Counted from the stretch's first letter, positions 55,209 through 64,000 are shown. The stretch: DNA of 64,000 bases from Herbidospora mongoliensis (GCF_001570545.1 NZ_BBXD01000010.1:496001-560000); one strand, 5' to 3'. The notes: generated by a model not told the origin, from the sequence alone. Made by a program: numbers and translations.

Positions 55209-58200
55209 TGGGGCCGTTCCGGCACCTCCACGTCGCTTCGGCCTACTCGTTGCGGTACGGCTCCGCGTTCCCACCGGCCCTGGTCACCCGCGCGGTCGAA
55301 CACGGCATGGACGCCCTCGCGCTGACCGACCGCGACGGCCTCTACGGCGCGATCAAACACGTCCGGGCCTGTCACGAGGCGGGCATCGGGGCCGTCGTCG
55401 GCGTCGATCTGGCCCTGTCTGATTCTGGGTCCGATGACGACGACCGCATCGTGGTTCTGGCCAACCACGACGGCTGGGGCGACCTGTGCCGTCTGGTCAC
55501 CGCCGCCCACTACGCGGGCGAACGCGGCGAACCCCGGGTCACCATGGACCTGGTTGGTCAGCACGCCGCCGACGGCAGGTTGACCGTACTGCTCGGCCCG
55601 CGCTCGGAGGTCGGCCGCGCGGTCGCCGCCCGCCGCGACCAGCAGGCCCGCGACCTGCTCCAACGCTGGCGCGCGGCGGTGCCGGGCGCCGCTGTGGAGA
55701 TCGTCGACCTGTACGGCTACCGCGACGTCAACACCGCCACCCACCTGCTGGCCCTGGCCGACTCCCTGGGCCTGCCCGCGATCCTCACCAACGCGGTCAG
55801 GCACCTCGACCCGGCCGACTACCAGGTCGGCAACGTGCTGGACGCGGCGCGCAAACTCGTACCGCTGCATGGAAGGCACGTGGAGTCGTCGTCGCACGCC
55901 TACCTGAAGAGCGGCGAGGAGATGGCACGCGTCGCCCTGCGCGTGTGCGGCGGCGACCAGGCGCGGGCGACCCGGCTGCTCGGCGTGACCTGGCGCGCGG
56001 CCGAGGCGTGCGTGCTCGACCCGGTGGAGATCGTGCCGCTGATCGACGAGGTCGATCCGGTGGTGCACCTCCCGGAGATCGGCGGCGATCCGATCCCGCT
56101 GCTGCGGCACCGGTGTGAAGACGGCCTGCTCGACCGGGGCCTTCGGAACTCGCGGGATGCCAGGGACCGGTTGGCCGCCGAGCTGGCGATCATCGAGAAG
56201 AAGCGCCTGTCGGGCTACTTCGTCGCGGTCGCCGGGATCACCGACATGATCCGCGGCATGGGCGTCCGCTGCGCGATCCGGGGTTCGGGCGCGGGCAGCC
56301 TGGTGAACTACCTGATCAAGATCGGCGAGGTCAACCCGCTGGAGCACGGCCTCCTGATGGAGCGCTTCCTGTCCGAGGGCCGCGTCGGCCTGCCCGACAT
56401 CGACGTGGACGTCGAGTCGGCCCGTCGCCTCGACTGCTACCGGGCGATCCTCGATCGGTACGGGGAGTCGCGCGTCGCCTGCGTCTCGATGATGGAGACC
56501 TACCGGGCCCGCAGCGCCATCCGCGACGTGGGCGCCGCGATGGGCCTGCCGCCCCACGAGATCGACGCCATCGCCAAGGCTTTTCCCCATGTGCGCGCTC
56601 GTCAGATTCGTGCGGCTTTGGACGACCTGCCGGAACTGCGCGACAGTGGCCTGAACGACCGGGCGCTGGAAACGGTCTTCCGGCTGGCCGAACGCCTCGA
56701 CGGCCTGCCCCGGCACATCGCGCTGCACCCGTGTGGCGTGCTGGTCGGGAACATGGGCCTGCGCGGCCGCACCCCGGTCGAGCGCAGCCTGCTGGAGTTC
56801 CCGATGTCGCAGTTCGACAAGGACGACGTCGAGGACGCCGGACTGCTGAAGCTCGACGTCCTGGGCGTGCGGATGCAGTCGGCCATGGCCTACGCGCTCG
56901 ACGAGATCCACCGGGTGGACGGGCTCGAAGTCGATCTCGATGCGGTTCCGCACGACGACGCGGCGACCTACGACATGGTGCGCGAGAGCCGTACCATCGG
57001 CTGCTTCCAGATCGAATCCCCAGGTCAGCGCGAACTCGTCGCGAAACTGGAACCCCGCACCATGCACGACCTGATCGTGGACATCTCGCTGTTCCGCCCC
57101 GGCCCGGTCAACTCCGACATGGTGACCCCCTATCTGGAGTCCCGGCACGGCTTCCGCCAGGCCGTCTATCCGCACCCGGCGTTGCGCCCGGCCTTGGCCG
57201 AGACGAACGGCGTCGTCGTCTTCCACGAGCAGGTCCTGAAGATCGTCGACATCATGACCGACTGCGGCCTGTCGGAGGCCGAGAGGGTCCGCCGCACGCT
57301 GTCCTCACCGGCCGGACGCTCCCGGGTCCGGACATGGTGGGAGATGAACGTCCGCCCCGAGTTCGACGCCGCGACGGTCGAGGAGACCTGGCGGGTGCTC
57401 GACGCGTTCGGCGCGTTCGGCTTCTGCAAGGCCCACGCGGCCGCGTTCGGCCTGCCCACCTACCAGTCGGCCTGGCTGAAACGCCACCACACGGCCGCCT
57501 TCTTCGCCGGCCTCCTCACCCACGAACCGGGCATGTACCCCAACCGCGTCATCCTCGACGAAGCCCGCCAATGCGGCGTGGAAGTGCTGCCGCTGGACAT
57601 CAACCGCTCCGCCCGCGACTGGCGCGTGGAGAAACTCGCCCCCGGCGTCGCCGACCCGCCGTTCTACGGTCGCGGGTACGGCCTCCGCGTCCCCTTCTCC
57701 GCCATCAAGGGCATCAGCACGGCCGAGATCGACCGCATGATCGCGGGCCGGCCCTACGTCTCGATGTCCGACTTCTGGGACCGCGCCCGCCCGTCCCGCC
57801 CCGTGGCCGAGCACATCATCGAGGTCGGCGGCCTGGACGCGATCCACGACCTGCGCCCCGGGGAACCCCGCTGGCGCCCCGGCCGCCTGACCCGCCGCGA
57901 CCTGATGGCCCAGGTGGGAGCCCTCGACCGGGCAGGCGGTCAGGGCTCGGGCCAGCTGCCGATGAACTTCGCCGACCACGTGGTGCCGGGTGAGTTCCCG
58001 GAGATGAGCGAGGCCGAAGCGGTCGAGGCGGAACTGAGCGTCCTCGGCCTGGACGTCACCCGCCACGTGATCGCCTTCCACGACGACTTCCTCGACGCCA
58101 TCGGCGTGGTCCGCGCCCGCGACCTCCTCCGCCAGCGCAACGGGGCGGAGATCCTGGTCGCCGGAGTGAAGGTGGCGACCCAGACCCCGGCGGTCCGCTC

Positions 58201-58621
58201 CGGGCAACGCGTCATCTTCACGACCTTGGACGACTCCACCGGCCCCATCGACCTGACCTTCTTCGAGTCGGTCCAGGCGCACACGGCGGCGACGGTGTTC
58301 GGGTCGTGGCTGCTGGTGGCGCGGGGGGTGATCCGGCGTACCGGCCGTCGCGGGATCTCGATGCGCGCCGTCCACGCCTGGAACCTGCCCGACCTGGACC
58401 GGCTGTGGCGAACCCACGGCATCGAAGCGGTCCGCGACCTCCTCGCAGACCGCCCGGGAGAGACGCGGGGCGCCATCGGCGGCAAGAAGATCACCTACGA
58501 GAACGGCTACGAACTGTCGCCCTACGCCGACCTGGGCGTCAAGGAACCCCAGCGGGTGTTGTGGCACGCCAGCATGGGCAGCTCGGGCGCGGGGCCGAAC
58601 CGGGTGACTGCGGGACACTGA
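55208..58621 (+). CDS. dnaE2: Error-prone DNA polymerase III alpha-type (DnaE2)
   Basis: 1137-residue C-family polymerase. PHP domain at the N-terminus (HLHVASAYSLRYG, TDRDGLYGAI), in which metal ligands of active PHP domains are lost. The polymerase core has GSGAGSLVNYLI, the catalytic PDIDVDVESARR and the palm/fingers region SLFRPGPVNSDMV. Near residue 913 QLPMNF is a candidate clamp-binding motif, and an OB-fold domain follows (ILVAGVKVATQTPAVRSGQR). The size and the SOS promoter fit DnaE2, which copies damaged DNA after SOS induction. No imuB or imuA gene is adjacent. ATG 55208 overlaps DUF6504. Confidence 0.92.
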   Translation: MGPFRHLHVASAYSLRYGSAFPPALVTRAVEHGMDALALTDRDGLYGAIKHVRACHEAGIGAVVGVDLALSDSGSDDDDRIVVLANHDGWGDLCRLVTAAHYAGERGEPRVTMDLVGQHAADGRLTVLLGPRSEVGRAVAARRDQQARDLLQRWRAAVPGAAVEIVDLYGYRDVNTATHLLALADSLGLPAILTNAVRHLDPADYQVGNVLDAARKLVPLHGRHVESSSHAYLKSGEEMARVALRVCGGDQARATRLLGVTWRAAEACVLDPVEIVPLIDEVDPVVHLPEIGGDPIPLLRHRCEDGLLDRGLRNSRDARDRLAAELAIIEKKRLSGYFVAVAGITDMIRGMGVRCAIRGSGAGSLVNYLIKIGEVNPLEHGLLMERFLSEGRVGLPDIDVDVESARRLDCYRAILDRYGESRVACVSMMETYRARSAIRDVGAAMGLPPHEIDAIAKAFPHVRARQIRAALDDLPELRDSGLNDRALETVFRLAERLDGLPRHIALHPCGVLVGNMGLRGRTPVERSLLEFPMSQFDKDDVEDAGLLKLDVLGVRMQSAMAYALDEIHRVDGLEVDLDAVPHDDAATYDMVRESRTIGCFQIESPGQRELVAKLEPRTMHDLIVDISLFRPGPVNSDMVTPYLESRHGFRQAVYPHPALRPALAETNGVVVFHEQVLKIVDIMTDCGLSEAERVRRTLSSPAGRSRVRTWWEMNVRPEFDAATVEETWRVLDAFGAFGFCKAHAAAFGLPTYQSAWLKRHHTAAFFAGLLTHEPGMYPNRVILDEARQCGVEVLPLDINRSARDWRVEKLAPGVADPPFYGRGYGLRVPFSAIKGISTAEIDRMIAGRPYVSMSDFWDRARPSRPVAEHIIEVGGLDAIHDLRPGEPRWRPGRLTRRDLMAQVGALDRAGGQGSGQLPMNFADHVVPGEFPEMSEAEAVEAELSVLGLDVTRHVIAFHDDFLDAIGVVRARDLLRQRNGAEILVAGVKVATQTPAVRSGQRVIFTTLDDSTGPIDLTFFESVQAHTAATVFGSWLLVARGVIRRTGRRGISMRAVHAWNLPDLDRLWRTHGIEAVRDLLADRPGETRGAIGGKKITYENGYELSPYADLGVKEPQRVLWHASMGSSGAGPNRVTAGH

Positions 58622-58728
58622 TTCGCCTTCCGATACATTTCGCCCGATAAACGGTACAGAACGCCATCCCTTTCCGGCGGGCCCGCTCGTGATAATCGAG
58701 GACCGAATCGCGAAAGAAGGCACACCTC

Positions 58729-59511
58729 ATGGTTCTTCGATTACGCCGGATTCTCATCATCGCCTTGGCGCTTCCCGGGCTGCTCTCACTGGTGGGCGGT
58801 GTCGCCCAGGCCGAGCCCGAATCGCGCCCCGACATCAACGTCACCGGGCTGGTGGAGACCACAGGTGCCACGATCTGTCCGGGAGACTCGCCGACCGTGC
58901 GAGCGACCATCCATAACAGTGGGCAGGCGCCTACCGGGGCGTTCGACTATCGCTGGGAGGACAACGACGGCGTCGTGGAGACTTCCACGCATACCGACAT
59001 AGCGGCCGGCGGGTCGGGCGTCGTCGATCTCGTACTTCCGGATATCTCAAAAGGCACGCACATCGTCAAGTTCATCGCCGATCCCGATCGGGAGATCAGG
59101 GAATCCGAGGAGGGGAACAACACCAGGACCGTGAAACTGACGGTGAAGGAATGTGTTCCGCCCGGACCCCATCCCGACATGGCGGTCACCGCGATGTCGA
59201 TCCTGCCGGGAGTTCCGCTCTGCGCGGGGAATTCGCCGACGGTTCGGGCTCTGATCAAGAACAGGGGCACCGTCGAGACCGGTTTCTTCAACATCCGCTG
59301 GGTGGACGACGCCGGCACGATCTTCGACGGAGGACATTTCAGCATCCCGGCCGGAGCCGTCGACAGCCATGACCACATCTGGCACGACATCACCGCAGGC
59401 GTTCACACAGTTTCGTTCACCGCCGACTTCGACGGCGGCATCCCCGAGGACAACGAGAACAACAACAGCCGGACTTTCACCTTCACAGTCCAGGAATGCG
59501 GAGGCAGCTGA
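58729..59511 (+). CDS. Secreted protein with two CARDB domains
   Basis: 260-residue exported protein. A signal peptide (RILIIALALPGLLSLVGGVAQA, cleavage after AQA) precedes two CARDB (cell adhesion-related, FN3-like) domains of about 100 residues each, each with two cysteines in equivalent places (ATICPGDSP...VKECVP and VPLCAGNSP...VQECGG), suggesting a disulfide per domain. Function unknown: possibly a cell-surface or matrix-binding protein. ATG 58729 has GAAAGAAGG upstream. No anchor is seen. The signalling unit starts about 100 bases downstream. Confidence 0.85.
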   Translation: MVLRLRRILIIALALPGLLSLVGGVAQAEPESRPDINVTGLVETTGATICPGDSPTVRATIHNSGQAPTGAFDYRWEDNDGVVETSTHTDIAAGGSGVVDLVLPDISKGTHIVKFIADPDREIRESEEGNNTRTVKLTVKECVPPGPHPDMAVTAMSILPGVPLCAGNSPTVRALIKNRGTVETGFFNIRWVDDAGTIFDGGHFSIPAGAVDSHDHIWHDITAGVHTVSFTADFDGGIPEDNENNNSRTFTFTVQECGGS

Positions 59512-59615
59512 ACATCTCAATCGGGCTTCGATAACACGATTCCCGATCGGCGGACGGACGGATGATTCGTATCCTTTGCCCAGGTGCTGTTAATCGGCGG
59601 TAAAGCGGTGAGGCC

Positions 59616-60773
59616 ATGGCCGGCAGCCGGAAATCGTCTGACCTGACGCAATTGGATCCCGTGTGGATCGCCATGTCGCGGTTCGCCGCGATGATGCGCG
59701 GTTCAGTGGCGGTCGTGGTGGCGATCGGTGCCCCGCTCACGACCGAGCCCGAGATCTCCCCTTACTGGCTCGGCCTGGCGCTGACCGCGTTCTGCGCCTG
59801 GACCGCGGTCTACGTGCGCAGTTGCTGGACGCGGGGGCTGACCGCCGGGGTGATCGCGGTCGACATCGCGCTCGTGTGCACGTTGTGCCTGCTGATCCGC
59901 CATCTGGTGCCGCCGGAGATGATTCCCGGCGGCACCGGCTGGGTGTCCGCCGTGGCCAGCCTGACCGCCATCTGCGCCCAGCTCGCCGGGCGCCCGCCGG
60001 TCTCGGTCCCGGTCGGCCTTCTCGTCCCGGCGGCCTATCTGATCGGGGCCCGGCTGGCGGAGTCCGCCGACGGCGGCGTCCCGCACACGATCACACTGGC
60101 CATCCAGACCCTGGTCGCCGCCGCGGCGATGCTCGTCGCGACCCGGACCGGCGTCGCCGCCTCGCACGCCTTCACCGCCCTGCAACGGGAGGAGCGGCAG
60201 GCCGAGATAGAGACCGCGGAACGCGCCGACGCGCTGACCCAGCTCCGTCTGGTGCACAACGGCCCGCTCACCACCCTCACCATGGTCCTGCACACCGAGA
60301 CCGACGTCCCGACTCCGACCCTTCGCCGTCACGCCGCCGCCAACCTCGCCGAGCTGCCCCGCCTGGCCGCCGCCCGCGACGGTCAGGCCCCAGACGCCCG
60401 CCTGGACGAACGCCTGGCCCAGGTGGTGGTCTGGTACGAACCCCAGCTCCGGGTGACCGCCACCACACACCCGTGCCTGGTCCCCGACCTGGTCGCCGAC
60501 TCCTTCGGCGCCGCCGTCCGCGAGTGCCTGGAGAACGTGGTGCGGCACGCCGGAGTCGCCGACGCGCGGCTCACCCTCGCCGAGGAACACGGGGAGGTGG
60601 CGGTGACCGTGGCCGATCAGGGCGCCGGCTTCACGCCCGCTCTGGTCCCCGCCTCCAAGTTCGGCCTGCGGGGTGCGGTGATCGGCGCGATGGAAGAGAC
60701 CGGTGGTGGCGCGGCAGTCATCTCCGCGCCCGGCCTGGGCACCCGGGTGGAACTGCGATGGCCCCGTGAGTAG
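59616..60773 (+). CDS. Sensor histidine kinase
   Basis: 385-residue membrane sensor. About six hydrophobic helices (residues 45-170, for example VAVVVAIGAPL, LTAFCAWTAVYV, VIAVDIALVCTLCLLI) precede a dimerisation helix with the probable phospho-His in LRLVHNGPLTTLTMVL and a HATPase domain with N box RECLENVVRHAG, G1 VADQGAGFTP and GLGTRVELRW. It is the NarL-type kinase used with LuxR-like regulators. GTG/ATG 59616. Its stop overlaps the next gene by eight bases. Stimulus unknown. Confidence 0.88.
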   Translation: MAGSRKSSDLTQLDPVWIAMSRFAAMMRGSVAVVVAIGAPLTTEPEISPYWLGLALTAFCAWTAVYVRSCWTRGLTAGVIAVDIALVCTLCLLIRHLVPPEMIPGGTGWVSAVASLTAICAQLAGRPPVSVPVGLLVPAAYLIGARLAESADGGVPHTITLAIQTLVAAAAMLVATRTGVAASHAFTALQREERQAEIETAERADALTQLRLVHNGPLTTLTMVLHTETDVPTPTLRRHAAANLAELPRLAAARDGQAPDARLDERLAQVVVWYEPQLRVTATTHPCLVPDLVADSFGAAVRECLENVVRHAGVADARLTLAEEHGEVAVTVADQGAGFTPALVPASKFGLRGAVIGAMEETGGGAAVISAPGLGTRVELRWPRE

Positions 60774-61875
60774 TGTCTCGACGGTCCGGGACCGCTTCGA
60801 CCAGGGCGCGCTGGGCGCCGCCCTGCTGATCGTGTTCGCCTGGCACCTCGCCAACGACCTGCCCGCCTCGCTGGCCATGCCGAACCGGACGGCGGGCCTG
60901 GCGCTGTGGCTGGCCTTCACCGTGCTCGCCCTGATCTCCTCCTGGGTGATCCTGCGGGGCGGAGGCCAGGGTCCGGCCCTGCCGGTCTTAGTGATCCCGC
61001 CGCTGCTCGCCGGGGTCGTGGCCACCGCTCTGCTCCTGCCGCCTACCGACCAGCATGTGCTCCAACCGAACTGGTGGTTCGCCTCGGGCAGCTGGGTGGC
61101 GCTCATCGCGCTCTGGCGACGGAGCCTGTGGGAGATCGTCCTGTACGGCGTCGTCAACACGCTGATCGGGCTCGGCATCGTCATCGCCGACGACCACGTG
61201 GACGCCGCCGGGCTCGGGCAGTTGCTGGTACTGGGCCACGGCGTGTGCATCATCCCCGTCGCGCTGTTCGTCGGCTGCCGCATGCTGGTGGACGTGGGCC
61301 GGGGCACCGCCTCCACCCAGGCCGCCCAGGCCAGGACCGCCACTCTGCGACTGGCCGCCGAGGCCGTGGCCACGGCCAGAGCCCGCCGCTACGAGATGGT
61401 CCAGGAGACGGTCTCCGCGCTGCTGGGCGAGATCGCGTCCGGCCGGATCGACCTGCACGAGCCCGCCACACAGCAGCGGATCCGGGTCGCGGTGGCGCGG
61501 CTGCGCCGTCTGATGGTCGAGACCGACGACGTGCCGGAGGCGCTCATCCACGAGCTGCGGGCCTGTGCCGACGCGGCCGAACGGCGTGGCGTCGAGGTCG
61601 ACCTCCAGGCGCCGGTCGGGTCGATTCCGGCGTTGCTACTGGCCGAACGCCACGCGCTCACCGAACCGATCATCAGGGTGCTCGCGGCGACCGAGACCCA
61701 TGCCCGGGTGACCACAGTGTCCAACGCGGAAGAGGTGGTGGTGGCCGTGATCGCCGATGCCGCCATGCCGCCGCTGATGCCTTCTGACCACGGGACCGTG
61801 CGGGTGAACTACGACATGGAAGGAGACCTGTTGTGGGCCCAGGCCAGGTGGAGCGTCCCGTCACCGCCGCGATAG
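60766..61875 (+). CDS. Sensor-like membrane protein with a degenerate kinase domain
   Basis: 369-residue protein with about six to eight N-terminal helices (LLIVFAWHLA, LAFTVLALISSWVI, VLVIPPLLAGVVATALLL and others) and a cytoplasmic region like a NarL-type kinase, RRYEMVQETVSALLGEI, where the usual His is absent. ATP-binding N and G boxes are not recognisable either. It would be a pseudo-kinase, perhaps a partner that modulates the true kinase encoded before it. GTG 60766 overlaps the kinase gene; the response regulator starts inside its end. Confidence 0.75.
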   Translation: MSSVSTVRDRFDQGALGAALLIVFAWHLANDLPASLAMPNRTAGLALWLAFTVLALISSWVILRGGGQGPALPVLVIPPLLAGVVATALLLPPTDQHVLQPNWWFASGSWVALIALWRRSLWEIVLYGVVNTLIGLGIVIADDHVDAAGLGQLLVLGHGVCIIPVALFVGCRMLVDVGRGTASTQAAQARTATLRLAAEAVATARARRYEMVQETVSALLGEIASGRIDLHEPATQQRIRVAVARLRRLMVETDDVPEALIHELRACADAAERRGVEVDLQAPVGSIPALLLAERHALTEPIIRVLAATETHARVTTVSNAEEVVVAVIADAAMPPLMPSDHGTVRVNYDMEGDLLWAQARWSVPSPPR

Positions 61876-62525
61876 TGGAGGACCTCGAGGTTGTGGTCGA
61901 GGGCGTCCGCTCGTGGGTCGCCGCCGATCCGGGGCGGCGGGTGCGGGTGACCGCCGTCGTCGACACCATCGAGGCCCTGCTCGAGGGCGACGGCCGTACC
62001 GCCGACGTGGTGGTGCTCGACCTCGACCTCGGCAGGGACATGGTCACTGACCGGGTTCCCGAACTGAGCGACCTCGGGTTGCGGGTGGTGGTGTTCTCGG
62101 TGCACGTCAAGCCGCTGGTGGTGCAGGCCGTAATGGACGCCGGCGCCTGCGCCTTCCTCGACAAACGCACCGGCAAGGACCATTTCGTCGACACCATCGC
62201 CGCGGTAGCCAAGGACGAGCCCTACGTGACGCCCTCGATGGCGGGCGGGCTGCTCCAGGGGGCGCGGCTTTCGGAACGGGAGCGGGAGGCGCTGGTCTAC
62301 CTGTTCCAGGGGATGAGCCACGAGTCGATCGCACGGCGGATGAAGAAGCCGGGCGGCGAGGCGATCAGCCCGGCCACGGTCAAGCAGTACATCGGCCGGG
62401 CCCGGGCCAAGTTCGCGGCCATGGGCCGCCCGTGCGCCTCCAACTTCGCGCTGCTGGCGCGCTGCATCGAAGACGGCCTGATCCGGCCCGACCAAGTGGA
62501 CGACTACCGGTCCACTCCTCGGTGA
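61833..62525 (+). CDS. LuxR-type response regulator
   Basis: 230-residue regulator. The receiver domain holds the phospho-Asp in VVVLDLDLG, the switch residue in VFSVHVK and Lys in LDKRTGKD. The C-terminal LuxR helix-turn-helix is in LSEREREALVYLFQGMSHESIARRM and AISPATVKQYIGRARAKF. GTG 61833 follows GGAAGGAG with ideal spacing and lies 43 bases inside the pseudo-kinase gene. It completes a signalling triad with the kinase and pseudo-kinase; target genes are unknown. A terminator follows. Confidence 0.9.
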   Translation: MGPGQVERPVTAAIVEDLEVVVEGVRSWVAADPGRRVRVTAVVDTIEALLEGDGRTADVVVLDLDLGRDMVTDRVPELSDLGLRVVVFSVHVKPLVVQAVMDAGACAFLDKRTGKDHFVDTIAAVAKDEPYVTPSMAGGLLQGARLSEREREALVYLFQGMSHESIARRMKKPGGEAISPATVKQYIGRARAKFAAMGRPCASNFALLARCIEDGLIRPDQVDDYRSTPR

Positions 62526-62527
62526 TC

Positions 62528-62553
62528 CCTCCCCGGTGACCTCTCAGGGGAGG
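62528..62553 (+). terminator. Terminator of the signalling unit
   Basis: CCTCCCC (62528-62534) pairs with GGGGAGG (62547-62553), followed by TCTTTCC, three bases after the response-regulator stop. Confidence 0.75.
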
Positions 62554-62660
62554 TCTTTCCTCCTGCCGCCTGGCTGGCCACGCTGAGTGATGTCGGCACG
62601 CGAGAGCAGGCGAGGGGAGGGCAGTGAAATGACGGGAGGCGAAGAGGACGGCGACGTCGC

Positions 62661-64000
62661 TTAGCGGAGGCGACCGAGGTCGGACAGCGGGGGAACCGAG
62701 GCGAGGGGATCGCGGCCGAGTTCTTCGCGCCAGGCGAGGAGCCTGCCGGCGACAGGGGCGCCGGGCACGTCCCCGGCCAGCGACTGGAGCGCCGTCCAGG
62801 CGACCCGGACGGTCTGGTCGAGGACCTCGCCCGGCAGTTCCGGCAGGTGGGGGAGGAGCTCCCGAGCCGGGGCCGGGATCCGCAGCAGCAGATCCCGGCC
62901 TGCGATGCGATCGCCGAGGTGGTGCTCCACCTCTTCGTAGAGACGCTTCGTACGCTCGGCCCAATCGGCTCCGTCGAACTCGCCGGGGCGGTGATCGCCC
63001 TCGATGCGAGCCCCCCACCAGCGCAGAAACTCGGCGGGAGGGCGGGCGTACACGAGACGGGCCTCGGTCTCCCGGAGTGCGGCCACGGCCTCGGGCGTGG
63101 AGAGGGCGGCAGGGCGGACCAGGACCACCGCCTGCCAGGGGGTGCCCGCCGCGGCCATCCGGGCGATGTGCGCCGTGACCGCCTGCCAGCTTCGGGTGCG
63201 CGGGCGGCTGACCCCGGTCGGTACCGCCTGGACGTGTCCTCGTCTGGTCACATCCAAATTCGGGCGTACCAGAACGAAACGCCAGCCGAGTGCCTCGGCG
63301 AGCAGCGCGGCGGCGGGGCCCGTGCCGTGCCGGCCGCCGATCACCACGATCGTCCTGGCACCCGGCCAGGAACAGGGGTGGGCTCCGGCGGGCTGCTGGC
63401 GACCACTGATCGCGTCCTGGACGAGCAGGTGGGTGGGCCAGTGCCGGGCCGCGCTGCGCCAGGTGCGATGGCCGGGATCGCCCTGCCAGCTGTACTCCTG
63501 ACCGTCGTCGAGGGCGGCCCGCAGTCGGGCGAGCAGTTCGATGCGGACCTGGTCGTGGTGTTCGCCGTCGCCCTGATCGGAGGTGATCCCCGCGACGGCG
63601 GCCAGGTGGTCCAGGTCTCCGCCGGCCAGCGGCTTCTCTCCCGGCCGCAGCGTGAACTCACCGAACGTCGTGGTGGCGGTCCGGTATCGTCCGCGCGAGA
63701 TGACCTGGGCCAGCCGGACCTCGAAACGCTCCGCGCCGGCCGGGTCGCGGAGCAGCACCTCGGCTGCTGTCAAGGGTGCGGCGGGCACCGGCGCGGTCAG
63801 CCCGGCCAGGTAGGGGTGGGCGTCCTCGAGCGCCCGTAACGCGGCGTCGAGGCCGTCGGCCAGGCTGGTGAGGGATCGCGACGGCATCTCGTCCTCGGGC
63901 AGCCAGTCGAGGGCTTGGAACAGCTCGGCCACCGGCACCCCGGCGAGTATCCCCAGGTCGCGGACGAAGTCGGGTCGAAGTGGCCGCTCCCCGTTGAGGA
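62661..64000 (-). CDS. Large soluble protein of unknown function, cut by the window edge
   Basis: The frame is open from the stop at 62661 to the right edge, so the true N-terminus lies outside. The first visible residues (RPLRPDFVRDLGILAGVPVAELFQAL) look like the end of a helix-turn-helix domain. The middle has RTIVVIGGRHGTGPAAALLAEALGW, a P-loop-like turn without the usual lysine, followed by a Rossmann-like region and C-terminal helices. It has no membrane segment. It may be a regulator related to XRE proteins, but I do not recognise the family. Confidence 0.6.
   Translation of the reverse strand, partial: LNGERPLRPDFVRDLGILAGVPVAELFQALDWLPEDEMPSRSLTSLADGLDAALRALEDAHPYLAGLTAPVPAAPLTAAEVLLRDPAGAERFEVRLAQVISRGRYRTATTTFGEFTLRPGEKPLAGGDLDHLAAVAGITSDQGDGEHHDQVRIELLARLRAALDDGQEYSWQGDPGHRTWRSAARHWPTHLLVQDAISGRQQPAGAHPCSWPGARTIVVIGGRHGTGPAAALLAEALGWRFVLVRPNLDVTRRGHVQAVPTGVSRPRTRSWQAVTAHIARMAAAGTPWQAVVLVRPAALSTPEAVAALRETEARLVYARPPAEFLRWWGARIEGDHRPGEFDGADWAERTKRLYEEVEHHLGDRIAGRDLLLRIPAPARELLPHLPELPGEVLDQTVRVAWTALQSLAGDVPGAPVAGRLLAWREELGRDPLASVPPLSDLGRLR

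Overview
The window is chromosomal DNA from a high-GC Gram-positive actinomycete. Strong G/C bias at third codon positions, GTG/TTG starts, stop/start (ATGA, GTGA, TGATG) gene coupling, an ergothioneine operon, an actinobacterial-type DapD, a CebR/CelR-type cellulase operator, mycobacterial-type SOS boxes and a transmembrane Ser/Thr kinase all point that way. A filamentous Streptosporangiales-like soil organism is my best guess, but that is inference; no rRNA or other taxonomic marker is present. There is no prophage, plasmid, insertion sequence or CRISPR array.

Layout. 0-7 kb: a PIG-L deacetylase divergent from a GT4 glycosyltransferase, then a coupled transglutaminase / alpha-E / circularly permuted ATP-grasp cluster and an orphan allophanate hydrolase. 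7-11 kb: a PIN toxin-antitoxin pair, then a two-gene unit made of a degenerate cysteinyl-tRNA-synthetase paralogue and a nucleoside hydrolase. 11-16 kb: a small conserved protein divergent from an XRE regulator coupled to an APH-like kinase, then a cold-shock protein and a GH13 trehalose-synthase-like enzyme. 16-21 kb: a DUF2071 protein, a flavin disulfide oxidoreductase, malate dehydrogenase, and a TetR-GNAT pair with its own palindrome beside a methyltransferase. 21-28 kb: a secreted GH6 cellulase with a CBM2 domain and a perfect cellulose-regulon operator, a MerR regulator, DapD, a membrane protein and an ECF sigma/anti-sigma pair.

28-33 kb: egtABCD, all four genes overlapping by 1-4 bases, with an unexplained insertion of about 105 codons inside egtA. 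33-38 kb: a sialidase-like BNR protein behind a 675-base gap rich in hairpins, a pirin, a DUF1445 protein and a second flavin disulfide oxidoreductase. 38-46 kb: two drug-type ABC exporters (ATPase plus permease) flanking a 1075-residue AAA regulator; the second exporter has an adjacent PadR repressor with a perfect palindrome. 46-50 kb: tRNA-Arg(TCT), a small membrane protein, a second APH-like protein and cobD-cobQ.

50-64 kb: an acyltransferase, a patatin, a quinone oxidoreductase and a transmembrane Ser/Thr kinase on the minus strand; then, behind two SOS boxes, a DUF6504 protein and an error-prone DnaE2 polymerase; a secreted CARDB protein; a three-gene sensor / pseudo-sensor / response-regulator unit; and a hypothetical gene running off the right edge.

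Most of the window is ordinary core and accessory metabolism. The parts least explained by known biology are the CysRS-like/nucleoside hydrolase unit (8.5-10.8 kb), the insertion in EgtA (28,987-29,301), the hairpin cluster at 35.2 kb, and the pseudo-kinase in the signalling unit at 60-62 kb.
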